Of a stretch of 48,669 nucleotides of DNA, positions 34,303 to 43,507 are shown in pieces (the stretch's first letter is position 1; each line of letters opens with the position of its first letter). The notes beneath the pieces were generated by a model. The model did not search any database. It was not told where the DNA came from and saw only the letters and a program-made list of their open reading frames with translations. Source of the DNA: Bacteroidia bacterium (GTDB lineage: Bacteria; Bacteroidota; Bacteroidia; AKYH767-A; OLB10); the NCBI GenBank assembly GCA_020847635.1, contig JADLBQ010000036.1:1-48669 (forward strand). The letters are read 5' to 3'. The translations under genes and the position numbers were made by a program.

Positions 34303-35292
34303 ATGATTACCAGCCTTTTCAAAACCCGTCAACCCGGATTTTACACAATCCTTGTTATGATTGCATTGGGGCTGTTTAGCCTGGGATTGAGAAATAATGT
34401 CCTGGTTATCCGGGATTACTCCATGCCCTTGTATAGCATCATTCTTTCTATCCCGTTGAATGATCAAACATTCTTTTTTTCGGCAATGCTGCTGTTTGTA
34501 CTCCAGGTTATTCATCTCAACTCACTGGTGAACCGGTTTGACATTCTGTACCAGCACTCATATCTTCCCGGGCTGATGTATGCGCTGCTGACTGGCTGCA
34601 TTCCCGAATTCCTAGTGTTTTCACCAACTCTCCTGGTTAATTCATTGTTGTTGCTGATACTCGACCGGCTTTTCCGGATCTTCAAAACAGAAGAAGCCAG
34701 CCGGTATTTATTTGAGGCTGCATGCCTGCTTTCAGTAGCTGCGTTGATTTATTTGCCGGCTGCCGGGTTTTTGGTTGCCTTGCTGGCGGCATTACTCATT
34801 CTGCGCCCTTTTGTAATTCGTGAATGGCTGGCTACCATCCTGGGACTTGTTACCCCGGTTTATATACTTGCATTCAGTTTGTTTTTTGATAATAATATCC
34901 GGATGATCATTCCGGACTGGAAAAATACCGGAATTTCACTATCGTTCGACTGGAAAAATGTGATTCCTGCCAGCTATAAACTTTCTGTTGTATTTATTTC
35001 ACTGCTCATGTTTTTATCGTTGATCAAACTGCGTGAACACTTTTACAAAAATGTAGCCCGAACCCGCAGCTTTCAGCAGGTGATCTTTATCCTCGGAGGA
35101 GTGACTCTTTTAATTTTGTTGTTGACTTCGCGCATGCAACTTTACAGGTATGTGATTCTTGCCCTTCCCTGTTCAGTGATGACAGGTTACTTTTTTATCG
35201 AATCTAAAAAGAAATGGATTGCTGACTCCCTGTTTCTGTTGTTTTTAGTGATTATTCTCATCAATCATTTCACCGGGACATTCCATTTGTAA
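34303..35292 (+). CDS. Polytopic membrane protein, DUF6427-like
   Basis: 329-aa integral membrane protein with about nine hydrophobic segments. The start [24 protein letters not shown] and the central [26 protein letters not shown] segment fit DUF6427 of Bacteroidota, a family of unknown function. It is divergent from the small DUF6341-like gene, and purQ follows after 29 bases with its own -7 element. No enzymatic motif is visible. Confidence 0.78.
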   Translation: MITSLFKTRQPGFYTILVMIALGLFSLGLRNNVLVIRDYSMPLYSIILSIPLNDQTFFFSAMLLFVLQVIHLNSLVNRFDILYQHSYLPGLMYALLTGCIPEFLVFSPTLLVNSLLLLILDRLFRIFKTEEASRYLFEAACLLSVAALIYLPAAGFLVALLAALLILRPFVIREWLATILGLVTPVYILAFSLFFDNNIRMIIPDWKNTGISLSFDWKNVIPASYKLSVVFISLLMFLSLIKLREHFYKNVARTRSFQQVIFILGGVTLLILLLTSRMQLYRYVILALPCSVMTGYFFIESKKKWIADSLFLLFLVIILINHFTGTFHL

Positions 35293-35294
35293 AC

Positions 35295-35302
35295 TACCTT
35301 TG
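35295..35302 (+). promoter_or_regulatory. -7 element of purQ promoter
   Basis: TACCTTTG, an exact TAnnTTTG match, 19 bases before the purQ ATG. Confidence 0.6.
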
Positions 35303-35321
35303 CAGTTTAAAATCTTTAACC

Positions 35322-36014
35322 ATGAAATTCGGAGTTGTCGTTTTTCCCGGTTCAAACTGTGACCGTGATATGATCTATGCACTTGAAACCATTCTAAAAC
35401 AAAAAACAGAAGTGTTATGGCATAAAGAACACCACCTGAAGAATTGTGATATAATCATTCTTCCGGGAGGCTTTTCTTATGGTGATTACCTTCGCTCAGG
35501 TGCGATTGCCCGTTTTTCACCGATTATGAATGAAGTTATTGAATTTGCGGAGAAAGGCGGAATCATTGTAGGTATTTGTAACGGATTCCAGGTACTTTGT
35601 GAGTCACACCTGCTTCCGGGTGCTTTATTAGCTAACTATACTAATCAGTTCGTCTGTAAGAATGTCTATATCCGTACCGAAACTGATGAGAGCCTGATTA
35701 CTTCAAAACTAAAAATCGGACAAGTACTTAAGATTCCGGTAGCTCATGGTGAAGGCAGGTATTTTACCGATGCAGCAACCCTTGCAACACTTGTAGACCA
35801 AAACCGGATTCTGTTCCGGTATTGTGATGAGAACGGTAATCTGAATGATGCTGCAAATCCAAATGGTTCATTAAATCATATTGCCGGAATCTGTAACCCG
35901 GGGAGAAATGTTTTTGGAATGATGCCGCATCCGGAAAGAGCTGCCGATTCCTTACTCGGAAATACTGACGGGCTGCACCTTTTCAATTCAATGATTCAGT
36001 TTGCAACAGCTTAA
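35322..36014 (+). CDS. purQ: Phosphoribosylformylglycinamidine synthase subunit PurQ
   Basis: Glutamine amidotransferase subunit of the small-type purine biosynthesis enzyme (230 aa), delivering ammonia to PurL. The class I amidotransferase nucleophile is Cys86 in [27 protein letters not shown] (47-63) is diagnostic of PurQ, and the catalytic His/Glu is in MMPHPERA near 206. It needs partners PurL and PurS, which are not in this window. It precedes gldF but has its own promoter-like element and 136 bases of non-coding DNA after it. Confidence 0.97.
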   Translation: MKFGVVVFPGSNCDRDMIYALETILKQKTEVLWHKEHHLKNCDIIILPGGFSYGDYLRSGAIARFSPIMNEVIEFAEKGGIIVGICNGFQVLCESHLLPGALLANYTNQFVCKNVYIRTETDESLITSKLKIGQVLKIPVAHGEGRYFTDAATLATLVDQNRILFRYCDENGNLNDAANPNGSLNHIAGICNPGRNVFGMMPHPERAADSLLGNTDGLHLFNSMIQFATA

Positions 36015-36150
36015 CTAAGTCTTTTCATCAACAGGTTGATAACCGAATCAGCAGCCGCAGAACTCCGGTTACGGTTCCGTTGATTTTTGTAACGCATTGA
36101 TTTCTGAAAATTGATTTGATTTGTACCGGCAATGTGAAAAAAATGATACA

Positions 36151-36882
36151 ATGATATCCCTGCTGTTTAAAGAGATTAACAGTTTTTTGAATTCCCTTAT
36201 CGGGTATATTGTTCTGATTGTATTTCTGAGCGTAATCAGCCTATTTCTCTGGGTCTTTCCCGGGGCATTTAATGTTTTTGAATCCGGGTTTGCATCCATT
36301 GACAGTTTGTTTATAATTACTCCTTGGGTTTATATGTTTTTAATTCCGGCCATTACCATGCGATTATTTGCTGAAGAAAGAAAAGCCGGAACCCTTGAAC
36401 TCCTACTTACCAAACCTTTAACTGAAATGCAGGTTGTACTGGCTAAATACTTTGCCGGAGTCCTGCTCGTTATAATTTCACTGCTTCCTACCCTGCTCTA
36501 TTACCTGTGCATCCGAGAATTAAGTTTTCCGGTTGGCAATGTTGATTCCGGTGCTGTATGGGGCAGTTACCTGGGACTGATTTTATTGGGAGCAGCCTTT
36601 ACTTCCATCGGACTATTTGCTTCTTCCCTGACCGACAATCAGGTTGTTGCATTCGTTATCGCTCTGTTTTTTTGCCTACTTGCTTACACCGGAATTGAAA
36701 CAATTTCAGCCTATGCCGGATGGGGTAAAACCGGATTAGTAATTAACCGGCTTGGCATCAGTTCACATTATGAAAGTATTGGCCGCGGAGTTGTTGATAC
36801 CCGTGATGTTATCTACTTTTTGTCATTTATTACCTTCTTTATTTTGTTAACCCGGTTAAAACTTGAAAGCAGGAAATGGTAA
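36151..36882 (+). CDS. gldF: Gliding-motility ABC transporter permease GldF
   Basis: 243-aa ABC-2-type permease with six hydrophobic segments. ITMRLFAEERKAGTLELLLTKPLTEMQVVLAKYFAG (77-112) is the typical ABC-2/GldF cytoplasmic loop. With GldA and GldG it forms the ABC transporter required for gliding in Flavobacterium, although some gliders lack the genes. Start is ATG 36151 (MISLLFKEIN); an upstream open frame from 36121 would add ten residues of no value. It overlaps gldG by 7 bases. No gldA ATPase is next to it, as usual. Confidence 0.92.
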   Translation: MISLLFKEINSFLNSLIGYIVLIVFLSVISLFLWVFPGAFNVFESGFASIDSLFIITPWVYMFLIPAITMRLFAEERKAGTLELLLTKPLTEMQVVLAKYFAGVLLVIISLLPTLLYYLCIRELSFPVGNVDSGAVWGSYLGLILLGAAFTSIGLFASSLTDNQVVAFVIALFFCLLAYTGIETISAYAGWGKTGLVINRLGISSHYESIGRGVVDTRDVIYFLSFITFFILLTRLKLESRKW

Positions 36883-38588
36883 ACAAACAAAAACCTGCCG
36901 GGAAAGCCAGTCTGAAAAATCAAAACCTGATTCGGTTCGGGCTGCTAGCAGCAATCATTGTAATGATCAACCTGCTCAGTAGCTTTGTTTTTTCAAGGTA
37001 TGATCTGACAACCGACAAACGGTTTACTCTGACCCAATCTTCTAAAGAATTGTTAAAAAACCTCAAGGATATCGTGTATATTAAAGTTTACCTGAGCGGT
37101 GACTTTCCTCCCGGTTTTAAAAAGTTAGAAAATGCAGCCCGTGAAACACTGGATGAAATGAGAATTTTTGCCGGTGATAATCTAAGCTATGAATTCATCG
37201 ACCCTGCTTCCCTGCCTGATGACCAGAAACGCAAAGAACTTTATCAGCAGTTAATGACAAAGGGAATAATACCGACCAATCTTGAAGAACAAGCGAAATA
37301 TAAAAGAAGTGAACGACTCATCTTTCCCGGAGCATTGATTTATTATGGAAGCACAGAACGTACGTTTATGCTGCTGAAAGACCTTACCGGTAATCAGCCT
37401 GAGCAAATGATCAACAACAGCATTCAGAACCTCGAATTTGAAATTATTAATGCAATCCGGAAAATCACTACCATCAAACCAGAGCGGATTGCTTTTATTG
37501 AAGGTCATGATGAGCTCAATCAGAAAAACATAGCAGATATTGCCCAGTCACTTGCCGGAGCTTATGAACTGAGCCGCATTGAAATCAAAAACGAATTAAA
37601 AGCACTGGATGGATTTAAGACCCTTGTGATTGCCAAACCCATGCTGCCATTTGATGAAAAAGATAAATTTATTATTGACCAGTTCATCATGAAGGGAGGA
37701 AGAGTTCTTTGGCTGATTGACGGCATGTATGCTGAAATGGACAGTCTTTCGGATAAAAGTGAAATCCTCGCTGTTTCAAATTCTATAAACCTGGATGATA
37801 TGTTATTTCGTTACGGAGCACGGATTAACAATGACCTGGTGCAGGATGTCATGGCTGCACCCATACCAGTAGTCACCGGATACATTGGGGATAAACCTAA
37901 AACTTCATTACTCCCCTGGAGTTATTTCCCTATTGCTATTCCTGAAAGCAATCATCCGATTGTAAAAAATATCAACCCGGTCAGATTCCAGTTTCCAAGT
38001 TCCATTGATATTATCGGCAACCTGGAAATCAAGAAAACCATTCTTCTGACAACATCAGAATTTGCCAAAACACAAGGCTCACCTGCAAGAGTAAGCCTGG
38101 AAGTCATGCGCGAAAAACCAGATCTGGCAACATTTAATAAGAAGTACCTGAACCTAGCTGTTTTACTAGAAGGTTCGTTTAGCTCGTTATTTGAAAACCG
38201 AATTCCGCCAGCCATTACTGAAAATAAAGAAATCGGGTTTCTCAGCCATGGGAAACCAACCAAAATGATTGTTATCAGTGATGGTGATGTCATTCGCAAT
38301 GACTATATAAAATCAAGAAACCAGGCATTAGCACTTGGCTATGACCGTTATACCGGTGAAACTTACGGAAACAAAACCTTTCTATTAAACGCCATTGACT
38401 ACCTGACTGATGACTCAGGAATTATCTACATCCGAAGCAAAGAACTTAAGCTCCGGATCCTGGATAAGCAGAAACTGGAAACCTCAAAAGCTAACTGGCA
38501 GCTTATTGTAACTGCCGGCCCTATCCTACTGGTTTTGATTTTCGGCATGATGAAAAATTACTGGCGTAAGAAAAAGTTTGCTGCCTGA
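36876..38588 (+). CDS. gldG: Gliding-motility ABC transporter auxiliary protein GldG
   Basis: 570-aa membrane protein with one membrane helix near the N-terminus (IRFGLLAAIIVMINLLSSFVF), a large periplasmic region, and a second near the C-terminus (WQLIVTAGPILLVLIFGMM). The segment RYDLTTDKRFTLTQSSKELLKNLKDIVYIKVYLSGDFPPGFKKL is a clear GldG signature. The DUF4350-like middle (GGRVLWLIDGMYAEMDSLS) is also expected. It starts 7 bases before the end of gldF. Together they form one unit, followed by 98 bases holding the efflux regulator's operator. Confidence 0.94.
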   Translation: MVNKQKPAGKASLKNQNLIRFGLLAAIIVMINLLSSFVFSRYDLTTDKRFTLTQSSKELLKNLKDIVYIKVYLSGDFPPGFKKLENAARETLDEMRIFAGDNLSYEFIDPASLPDDQKRKELYQQLMTKGIIPTNLEEQAKYKRSERLIFPGALIYYGSTERTFMLLKDLTGNQPEQMINNSIQNLEFEIINAIRKITTIKPERIAFIEGHDELNQKNIADIAQSLAGAYELSRIEIKNELKALDGFKTLVIAKPMLPFDEKDKFIIDQFIMKGGRVLWLIDGMYAEMDSLSDKSEILAVSNSINLDDMLFRYGARINNDLVQDVMAAPIPVVTGYIGDKPKTSLLPWSYFPIAIPESNHPIVKNINPVRFQFPSSIDIIGNLEIKKTILLTTSEFAKTQGSPARVSLEVMREKPDLATFNKKYLNLAVLLEGSFSSLFENRIPPAITENKEIGFLSHGKPTKMIVISDGDVIRNDYIKSRNQALALGYDRYTGETYGNKTFLLNAIDYLTDDSGIIYIRSKELKLRILDKQKLETSKANWQLIVTAGPILLVLIFGMMKNYWRKKKFAA

Positions 38589-38621
38589 ACAATCATCTTT
38601 TTTTACAAAACTGTGAATCCT

Positions 38622-38647
38622 AATGGTTCGGAATTTACCGAACCATT
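38622..38647. promoter_or_regulatory. Perfect 10+6+10 inverted repeat, probable operator
   Basis: Half-sites AATGGTTCGG (38622-38631) and CCGAACCATT (38638-38647) with AATTTA between. It lies just before a promoter-like TATATTCG (38650-38657) and the regulator start at 38687. There is no T-tract, so it is not a terminator for gldG. It is the obvious binding site for the GbsR/MarR-like product. Confidence 0.75.
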
Positions 38648-38649
38648 CA

Positions 38650-38657
38650 TATATTCG
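38650..38657 (+). promoter_or_regulatory. -7-like element of efflux operon
   Basis: TATATTCG, one mismatch to TAnnTTTG, three bases after the inverted repeat. A bound regulator would block it. Confidence 0.4.
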
Positions 38658-38686
38658 CAACCATTTTCATACAAACGCCCTCCTTC

Positions 38687-39193
38687 ATGCTTTCTGAAAA
38701 AGATATTTACTCTAAAAAAATTAAACTGATTGAGCGAATCGGGGTTTATTTTGAAAAAGCTGAAAAATTACCCCCGGTAGCTGGCCGGATCCTGGCTTCG
38801 ATTATGCTAACCTGCAAACACGGAATCACATTTGAACAGTTGGTGCAGGAAATGCAAGCAAGCAAGAGTACGGTTTTTACTCACCTGAGTTATTTCGAAT
38901 CAACCGGGAGAATTGATTATTACACCAAATCGGGAGATCGCAAACGCTATTACATTCCTCCGGCTGACGGATTGCTAAACTTTATTAATGAAAAGATTAA
39001 AGAATTGCAATCCCAGTGTACTCTGCATCAGGATGTAATCAGCTACAAAGAGGCTGTAAATCAGAAATGGAAGAATGATCCGGCCCGGCAATGTAATCTG
39101 AAGTTTAACAAAGATATAATTTCTATGTTAGAAGATCATATTAACTTACTCAGTAAACTGAAAACCGAATTAATAAAAGATAAAAAATTATAA
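38687..39193 (+). CDS. GbsR/MarR-type transcriptional regulator of RND efflux
   Basis: 168-aa winged-helix regulator resembling the GbsR branch. The DNA-binding part includes GRILASIMLTCKHGITFEQLVQEMQASKSTVFTHLSYFESTGRIDYYTKSGDRKRYYIPP, with a helix-turn-helix at about 50-75 and a wing. The C-terminal ~70 residues are a coiled coil for dimerisation. In Bacteroidota such genes often sit directly before RND efflux operons and repress them. Its start at 38687 is 40 bases after the inverted repeat. It is co-directional with the efflux genes (12-base gap). Confidence 0.9.
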   Translation: MLSEKDIYSKKIKLIERIGVYFEKAEKLPPVAGRILASIMLTCKHGITFEQLVQEMQASKSTVFTHLSYFESTGRIDYYTKSGDRKRYYIPPADGLLNFINEKIKELQSQCTLHQDVISYKEAVNQKWKNDPARQCNLKFNKDIISMLEDHINLLSKLKTELIKDKKL

Positions 39194-39204
39194 ACCACTC
39201 AGAG

Positions 39205-40323
39205 ATGAATACTAAACTAACAGGCAGTATTGCCATTGCCGTACTTATATTATCAGCCTGTGGAACGAAAAAAGGCGGAATGCCGATAATGAACGCCCCC
39301 CGGCCAATGCCAGTTTTGGAAATCCCGACAAAGACCCTTACCGGATATTCCGTTTATCCTGCCCGAATTGAAGGGGTTGTTAATAGCAATGTAACTGCAA
39401 AAGTCAGTGGATATATTACCCATGTACTCATTGATGAAGGAGAATATGTAAAAAAGGGACAATTACTTTTTAAGCTTGAAACCCAGTCAATGACGGAAGA
39501 AGCTAAAGCTGCAAAGGCAAATATTGATGCTGCACAGGTTCGGGTTAATCAATTAATTCCACTGGTTGAGAAAAACATCATTAGTTCCGTTCAGCTTGAA
39601 ACGGCCAGGGCACAATTGGCCCAGGCCCAAGCTTCCTATGAAAGCATTGTTGCCAATATTGGATATTCTGAAATCCGAAGCCCGGTTAACGGTTATGTAG
39701 GTGCCATTCCTTACCGGACCGGATCCCTGGTTAGCCCCGCAAGCCCAAAACCTTTGACTGTTGTTTCAGAAACAGACCAGGTGTATGTTTATTTCTCAAT
39801 GAATGAAGTTGATTACCTGAATTTTCTTCAGCATTCCGTTGGAAAAACATTAACCGAAAAAATTAAAAATTATCCGGCTGTTAAACTTAAACTTTCTAAT
39901 GGCGACATCTATCAACAGGATGGACGAATTACAACAACAACTGCACAAATAGATCCGGTCACCGGGACTGTGAGTTTCAGGGCAACTTTTCCCAATGCTG
40001 AACACCTGTTAGCTAACGGAAGCAGTGGAACCATTCTGATTCCAAAAAAATATGAAAATGTTCCGACAATTCCCGAATTGTCGGCTTATGAGCAACAAGG
40101 CCGTATCATGGTTTACCAGGTAATCGGAGATTCATTAGGTTCACCGGTCATCATTGAAGAATTAGACCGGATTGACAATAATATTCTTATCAAATCAGGA
40201 TTAAAAGCCGGGGATAAAATTATTGCAAACGGAGCTGACCGGCTACAGGGCCCTACACCGGTAATTCCCCAGCCTGTTTCATACGACAGCCTGATGAATT
40301 CCATCCAGCCTATTTTCCGATAA
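39205..40323 (+). CDS. RND efflux periplasmic adaptor (AcrA-like)
   Basis: 372-aa membrane-fusion protein linking the inner-membrane pump to the outer-membrane channel. The N-terminus has a lipobox ILSAC (Cys19), so it is lipid-anchored. The lipoyl half-motif VSGYITHVLIDEGEYVKKGQLLFKLE precedes the helical hairpin (85-150), followed by the second lipoyl half (YSEIRSPVNGYVGAIPYRTGSLV). The beta-barrel and membrane-proximal domains follow to the end. The pump starts 22 bases after its stop. It is normal length, and the drug spectrum is not predictable. Confidence 0.95.
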   Translation: MNTKLTGSIAIAVLILSACGTKKGGMPIMNAPRPMPVLEIPTKTLTGYSVYPARIEGVVNSNVTAKVSGYITHVLIDEGEYVKKGQLLFKLETQSMTEEAKAAKANIDAAQVRVNQLIPLVEKNIISSVQLETARAQLAQAQASYESIVANIGYSEIRSPVNGYVGAIPYRTGSLVSPASPKPLTVVSETDQVYVYFSMNEVDYLNFLQHSVGKTLTEKIKNYPAVKLKLSNGDIYQQDGRITTTTAQIDPVTGTVSFRATFPNAEHLLANGSSGTILIPKKYENVPTIPELSAYEQQGRIMVYQVIGDSLGSPVIIEELDRIDNNILIKSGLKAGDKIIANGADRLQGPTPVIPQPVSYDSLMNSIQPIFR

Positions 40324-40345
40324 TAAAATTTAAAGAATCAGAATC

Positions 40346-43300
40346 ATGCTAAAGACATTTATTGACAGGCCTGTATTATCAACTGTCATTTCTATCATAC
40401 TGGTCATTCTTGGTATTCTTGGATTAAGCTCACTGCCGGTGACCCAATACCCCGACATTGCTCCGCCAACCGTTCAGGTTATGACTCAGTTTCCCGGTGC
40501 CAATGCTCAGACGGTAATGGGAAGCGTTATCATACCCCTTGAAGAACAGATTAATGGTGTGGAAGGAATGACCTATATGACTTCAGAAGCAACCAACGAT
40601 GGCAGGGCCAATATCACTGTATTCTTTGACCAGGATTATGATCCTGATATTGCTACGGTGAATGTGCAAAACAGAGTAGCTCAGGCACTTCCGCTAGTTC
40701 CCCAGGAAGTAAAGCAGGTCGGTGTCATTACCCGTAAGCAGCAGACAAGTGCTCTGATGTTTCTGAATGTATATTCAACAAACCCTGATTATGATGCCAA
40801 GTTTATTGCAAATTATCTTAATATCAATGTCATTCCTGAAATTCAACGTGTCCGGGGAGTTGGTTTTGTAAATATCTACAGTTCGCAGTATTATACCATG
40901 CGGATATGGATTAAGCCTGATAAGCTGGCTGCTTACGGTCTGGTTCCTGATGATATCCGCAATGCTGTTAATGAACAAAGCCAGGAAACTGCTGCCGGAG
41001 TACTGGGAGAAAGTTCAGGTGAAAGTTTTTCATACACTATCCGCTATAAAGGGCGGCTGCAGAATGAATCAGAATATGCTGACATCATATTGAAATCATT
41101 AGGCAATGGTCAGTTTTTAAGATTAAAAGATGTTGCAGACATTGAGCTTGGTCAGCAGAATTATACCGTGGCATCAAATACGAATGGCTATCCCAGTATT
41201 TCATTAGGGATTTTCCAGACCAAAGGTTCAAATGCTCGTGAGATTATTAAACAGGTAAAGGAGAAGCTTGAAACCGCCCAAAAGAGTTTTCCCCATGGTG
41301 TGAAAATCATGATTAATTATGATACGAATGAATTCCTGGATGCTTCAATTAAGAAAGTTGTTACAACCCTGATTGAAGCCTTTATCCTTGTTTCACTGGT
41401 TGTGTTTATTTTTCTCCAGGATTTCCGATCAACGATTATTCCGGCTATTGCAGTTCCGGTTTCGATAATCGGAACATTCTTTTTTCTTGGTATTTTCGGT
41501 TATTCGGTAAACCTGCTTACGCTGTTTGCCCTGGTCCTGGCAATCGGGATTGTTGTGGATGATGCTATTGTGGTTGTTGAAGCTGTTCATGCTAAATTAG
41601 ATGGTGGCGAGAAAGATCAACGGAAAGCAACCTATGAAGGTATGCATGAAATTGCCGGTGCCATTGTCTCCATTACACTGGTCATGGCTGCTGTGTTTAT
41701 CCCGGTAACCTTCATAACTGGCCCAACCGGTGTATTCTTCAAACAGTTTGGGGTTACGCTGATGACTGCCATTGTTATTTCAGCAGTAAATGCTTTAACC
41801 TTAAGTCCGGCCCTATGTGCTGTCTTTTTGAGAGCCCATTCGAAAGATGAGAAAAAGAAGAACCTGATTCAGCGTTTTCACACTGCCTTCAATGCTACCT
41901 TTTCGGCTACCCTGAATCGCTATGAAAGAAATCTCAGATACATCTACAAGCATAAATGGATTACACCAGTGGTTATTGTTATTGCCGGGCTTGGAATCTG
42001 GTGGTCATCATCAAATATGTCAACCGGATTTGTTCCTTCTGAAGATCGCGGAATTGTTTTTGTAAACCTGGAACTTCCTGTCGGATCATCTATTGACCGG
42101 ACAGAAGCAATTAACCGGAAATTTTATGCAATGGCATCAAAAATTCCCGGTGTGGAAAGTATTTCGCTGGTTTCAGGATTCAGCCTGATAAACGGCCAGG
42201 GAAGTAACAATGGTTTAGGATTTATAAAACTGGAAAGCTTTGAAAAGCGGATGAAAGATAAAAGCAAATCCGTTGATGCCATTGTCGGAAAATTATTTGG
42301 CTTGGCTTCTTCAATCAAAGGGGGCCAGTATATATTCTTTGCTCCACCCAGTATCCCGGGATACGGGGCATCCGGTGGATTTGAAGTTAATCTCCAGGAC
42401 AGAATGGGTGGTAGTTTTGCTGAGTTGAGTGATGCCAACAAAGAGTTTCTGATGAAACTTAATCAGCGTCCCGAAATTCAATATGCTCAATCCTCCTTCA
42501 GTACAAACTTTCCTCAATACCAGCTTGATGTGAATGTTCCGGTTGCTAAAGAATCAGGAGTAAGCCTGAATTCTATTTTCAATACGCTACAGGGGTATAT
42601 TGGAGGTATTTATGCTGCAGATTTTGCCCGTTTCGGAAAGCAGTACCGGGTTTATATCCAGGCATTACCGGAAGACCGGGTAAATGCAGATGCACTTGAG
42701 AAGATGTATGTGAGAACCGGAAGCGGAGAAATGGCTCCTATTTCACAATTCGTCAGCCTGAAACGGATTTATGGCCCGCAAAGTGTAAAACGTTTTAACC
42801 TGTTTAATGCATCCAAAATAACAGGGGCAGCTAACCCGGGCTACTCAACCGGAGATGCCATTAAAGCCATTGAAGAAGTAGCAACCGAGATGCCCAGTAA
42901 TCTTGGAATTGATTACTCAGGCCTTACCCGTGAAGAAGTTATGGCTTCCGGTAAAACCATATTGATTTTTTTGCTCGTAGTAATCTTTGTCTATTTCTTA
43001 CTGGCTGCTCAATATGAAAGCTACCTGTTACCGCTCTCCATTATCTTGTCTGTTCCCTTAGGGATTTTCGGAGCCTATTTTGTGACCATGCTGTTTGGTA
43101 TGGAAAACAATATTTACTTTCAGGTTGCACTCATTATGCTGGTAGGTTTACTTGCCAAGAATGCAATTCTGATTGTTGAGTTTGCCATTCAGCGAAGACG
43201 GCACGGAGAATCCCTGCTGGATTCAGCGATTGACGGAGCCAAGGCAAGGCTGCGTCCAATCCTGATGACCTCATTTGCGTTTATTTTTGGCCTTATGCCT

Positions 43301-43504
43301 TTGGCACTTGCCAATGGTGTAGGTGCAGTTGGCAACAGGGCCATCGGAACAACAGCCGTCAGTGGAATGCTGATCGGAACTGTATTCGGTGTATTTGTGA
43401 TTCCGACACTCTATATCTTCTTTCAATGGATCCAGGAAAAATTTACAGGTCCTCCGGTAGCCGTAAGTCAAACCTTAAATTCAATTAACACAGAAGGGAA
43501 GTAA
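40346..43504 (+). CDS. RND multidrug efflux permease (AcrB-like, HAE1)
   Basis: 1052-aa inner-membrane proton/drug antiporter. The start MLKTFIDRPVLSTVISIILVILG leads into TM1, and SLPVTQYPDIAPPTVQVMTQFPGANAQTV is the HAE1 signature. The proton-relay Asp pair is in GIVVDDAIVVVEAV (about 400) and the matching Lys in LLAKNAILIVEFA (about 935). Two large periplasmic loops are present. No truncation or frameshift is seen. It is the pump of the three-gene efflux set. Confidence 0.97.
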   Translation: MLKTFIDRPVLSTVISIILVILGILGLSSLPVTQYPDIAPPTVQVMTQFPGANAQTVMGSVIIPLEEQINGVEGMTYMTSEATNDGRANITVFFDQDYDPDIATVNVQNRVAQALPLVPQEVKQVGVITRKQQTSALMFLNVYSTNPDYDAKFIANYLNINVIPEIQRVRGVGFVNIYSSQYYTMRIWIKPDKLAAYGLVPDDIRNAVNEQSQETAAGVLGESSGESFSYTIRYKGRLQNESEYADIILKSLGNGQFLRLKDVADIELGQQNYTVASNTNGYPSISLGIFQTKGSNAREIIKQVKEKLETAQKSFPHGVKIMINYDTNEFLDASIKKVVTTLIEAFILVSLVVFIFLQDFRSTIIPAIAVPVSIIGTFFFLGIFGYSVNLLTLFALVLAIGIVVDDAIVVVEAVHAKLDGGEKDQRKATYEGMHEIAGAIVSITLVMAAVFIPVTFITGPTGVFFKQFGVTLMTAIVISAVNALTLSPALCAVFLRAHSKDEKKKNLIQRFHTAFNATFSATLNRYERNLRYIYKHKWITPVVIVIAGLGIWWSSSNMSTGFVPSEDRGIVFVNLELPVGSSIDRTEAINRKFYAMASKIPGVESISLVSGFSLINGQGSNNGLGFIKLESFEKRMKDKSKSVDAIVGKLFGLASSIKGGQYIFFAPPSIPGYGASGGFEVNLQDRMGGSFAELSDANKEFLMKLNQRPEIQYAQSSFSTNFPQYQLDVNVPVAKESGVSLNSIFNTLQGYIGGIYAADFARFGKQYRVYIQALPEDRVNADALEKMYVRTGSGEMAPISQFVSLKRIYGPQSVKRFNLFNASKITGAANPGYSTGDAIKAIEEVATEMPSNLGIDYSGLTREEVMASGKTILIFLLVVIFVYFLLAAQYESYLLPLSIILSVPLGIFGAYFVTMLFGMENNIYFQVALIMLVGLLAKNAILIVEFAIQRRRHGESLLDSAIDGAKARLRPILMTSFAFIFGLMPLALANGVGAVGNRAIGTTAVSGMLIGTVFGVFVIPTLYIFFQWIQEKFTGPPVAVSQTLNSINTEGK

Positions 43505-43507
43505 TGT

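Noticed and set aside
36112-36122. Promoter of gldF
   Set aside because: TTGATTTG lacks the conserved TA step, and nothing else in 36015-36150 stood out.
38622-38647. Terminator of gldG
   Set aside because: The inverted repeat is strong but is followed by CATATATTCG, not a T-tract, and lies at a promoter.
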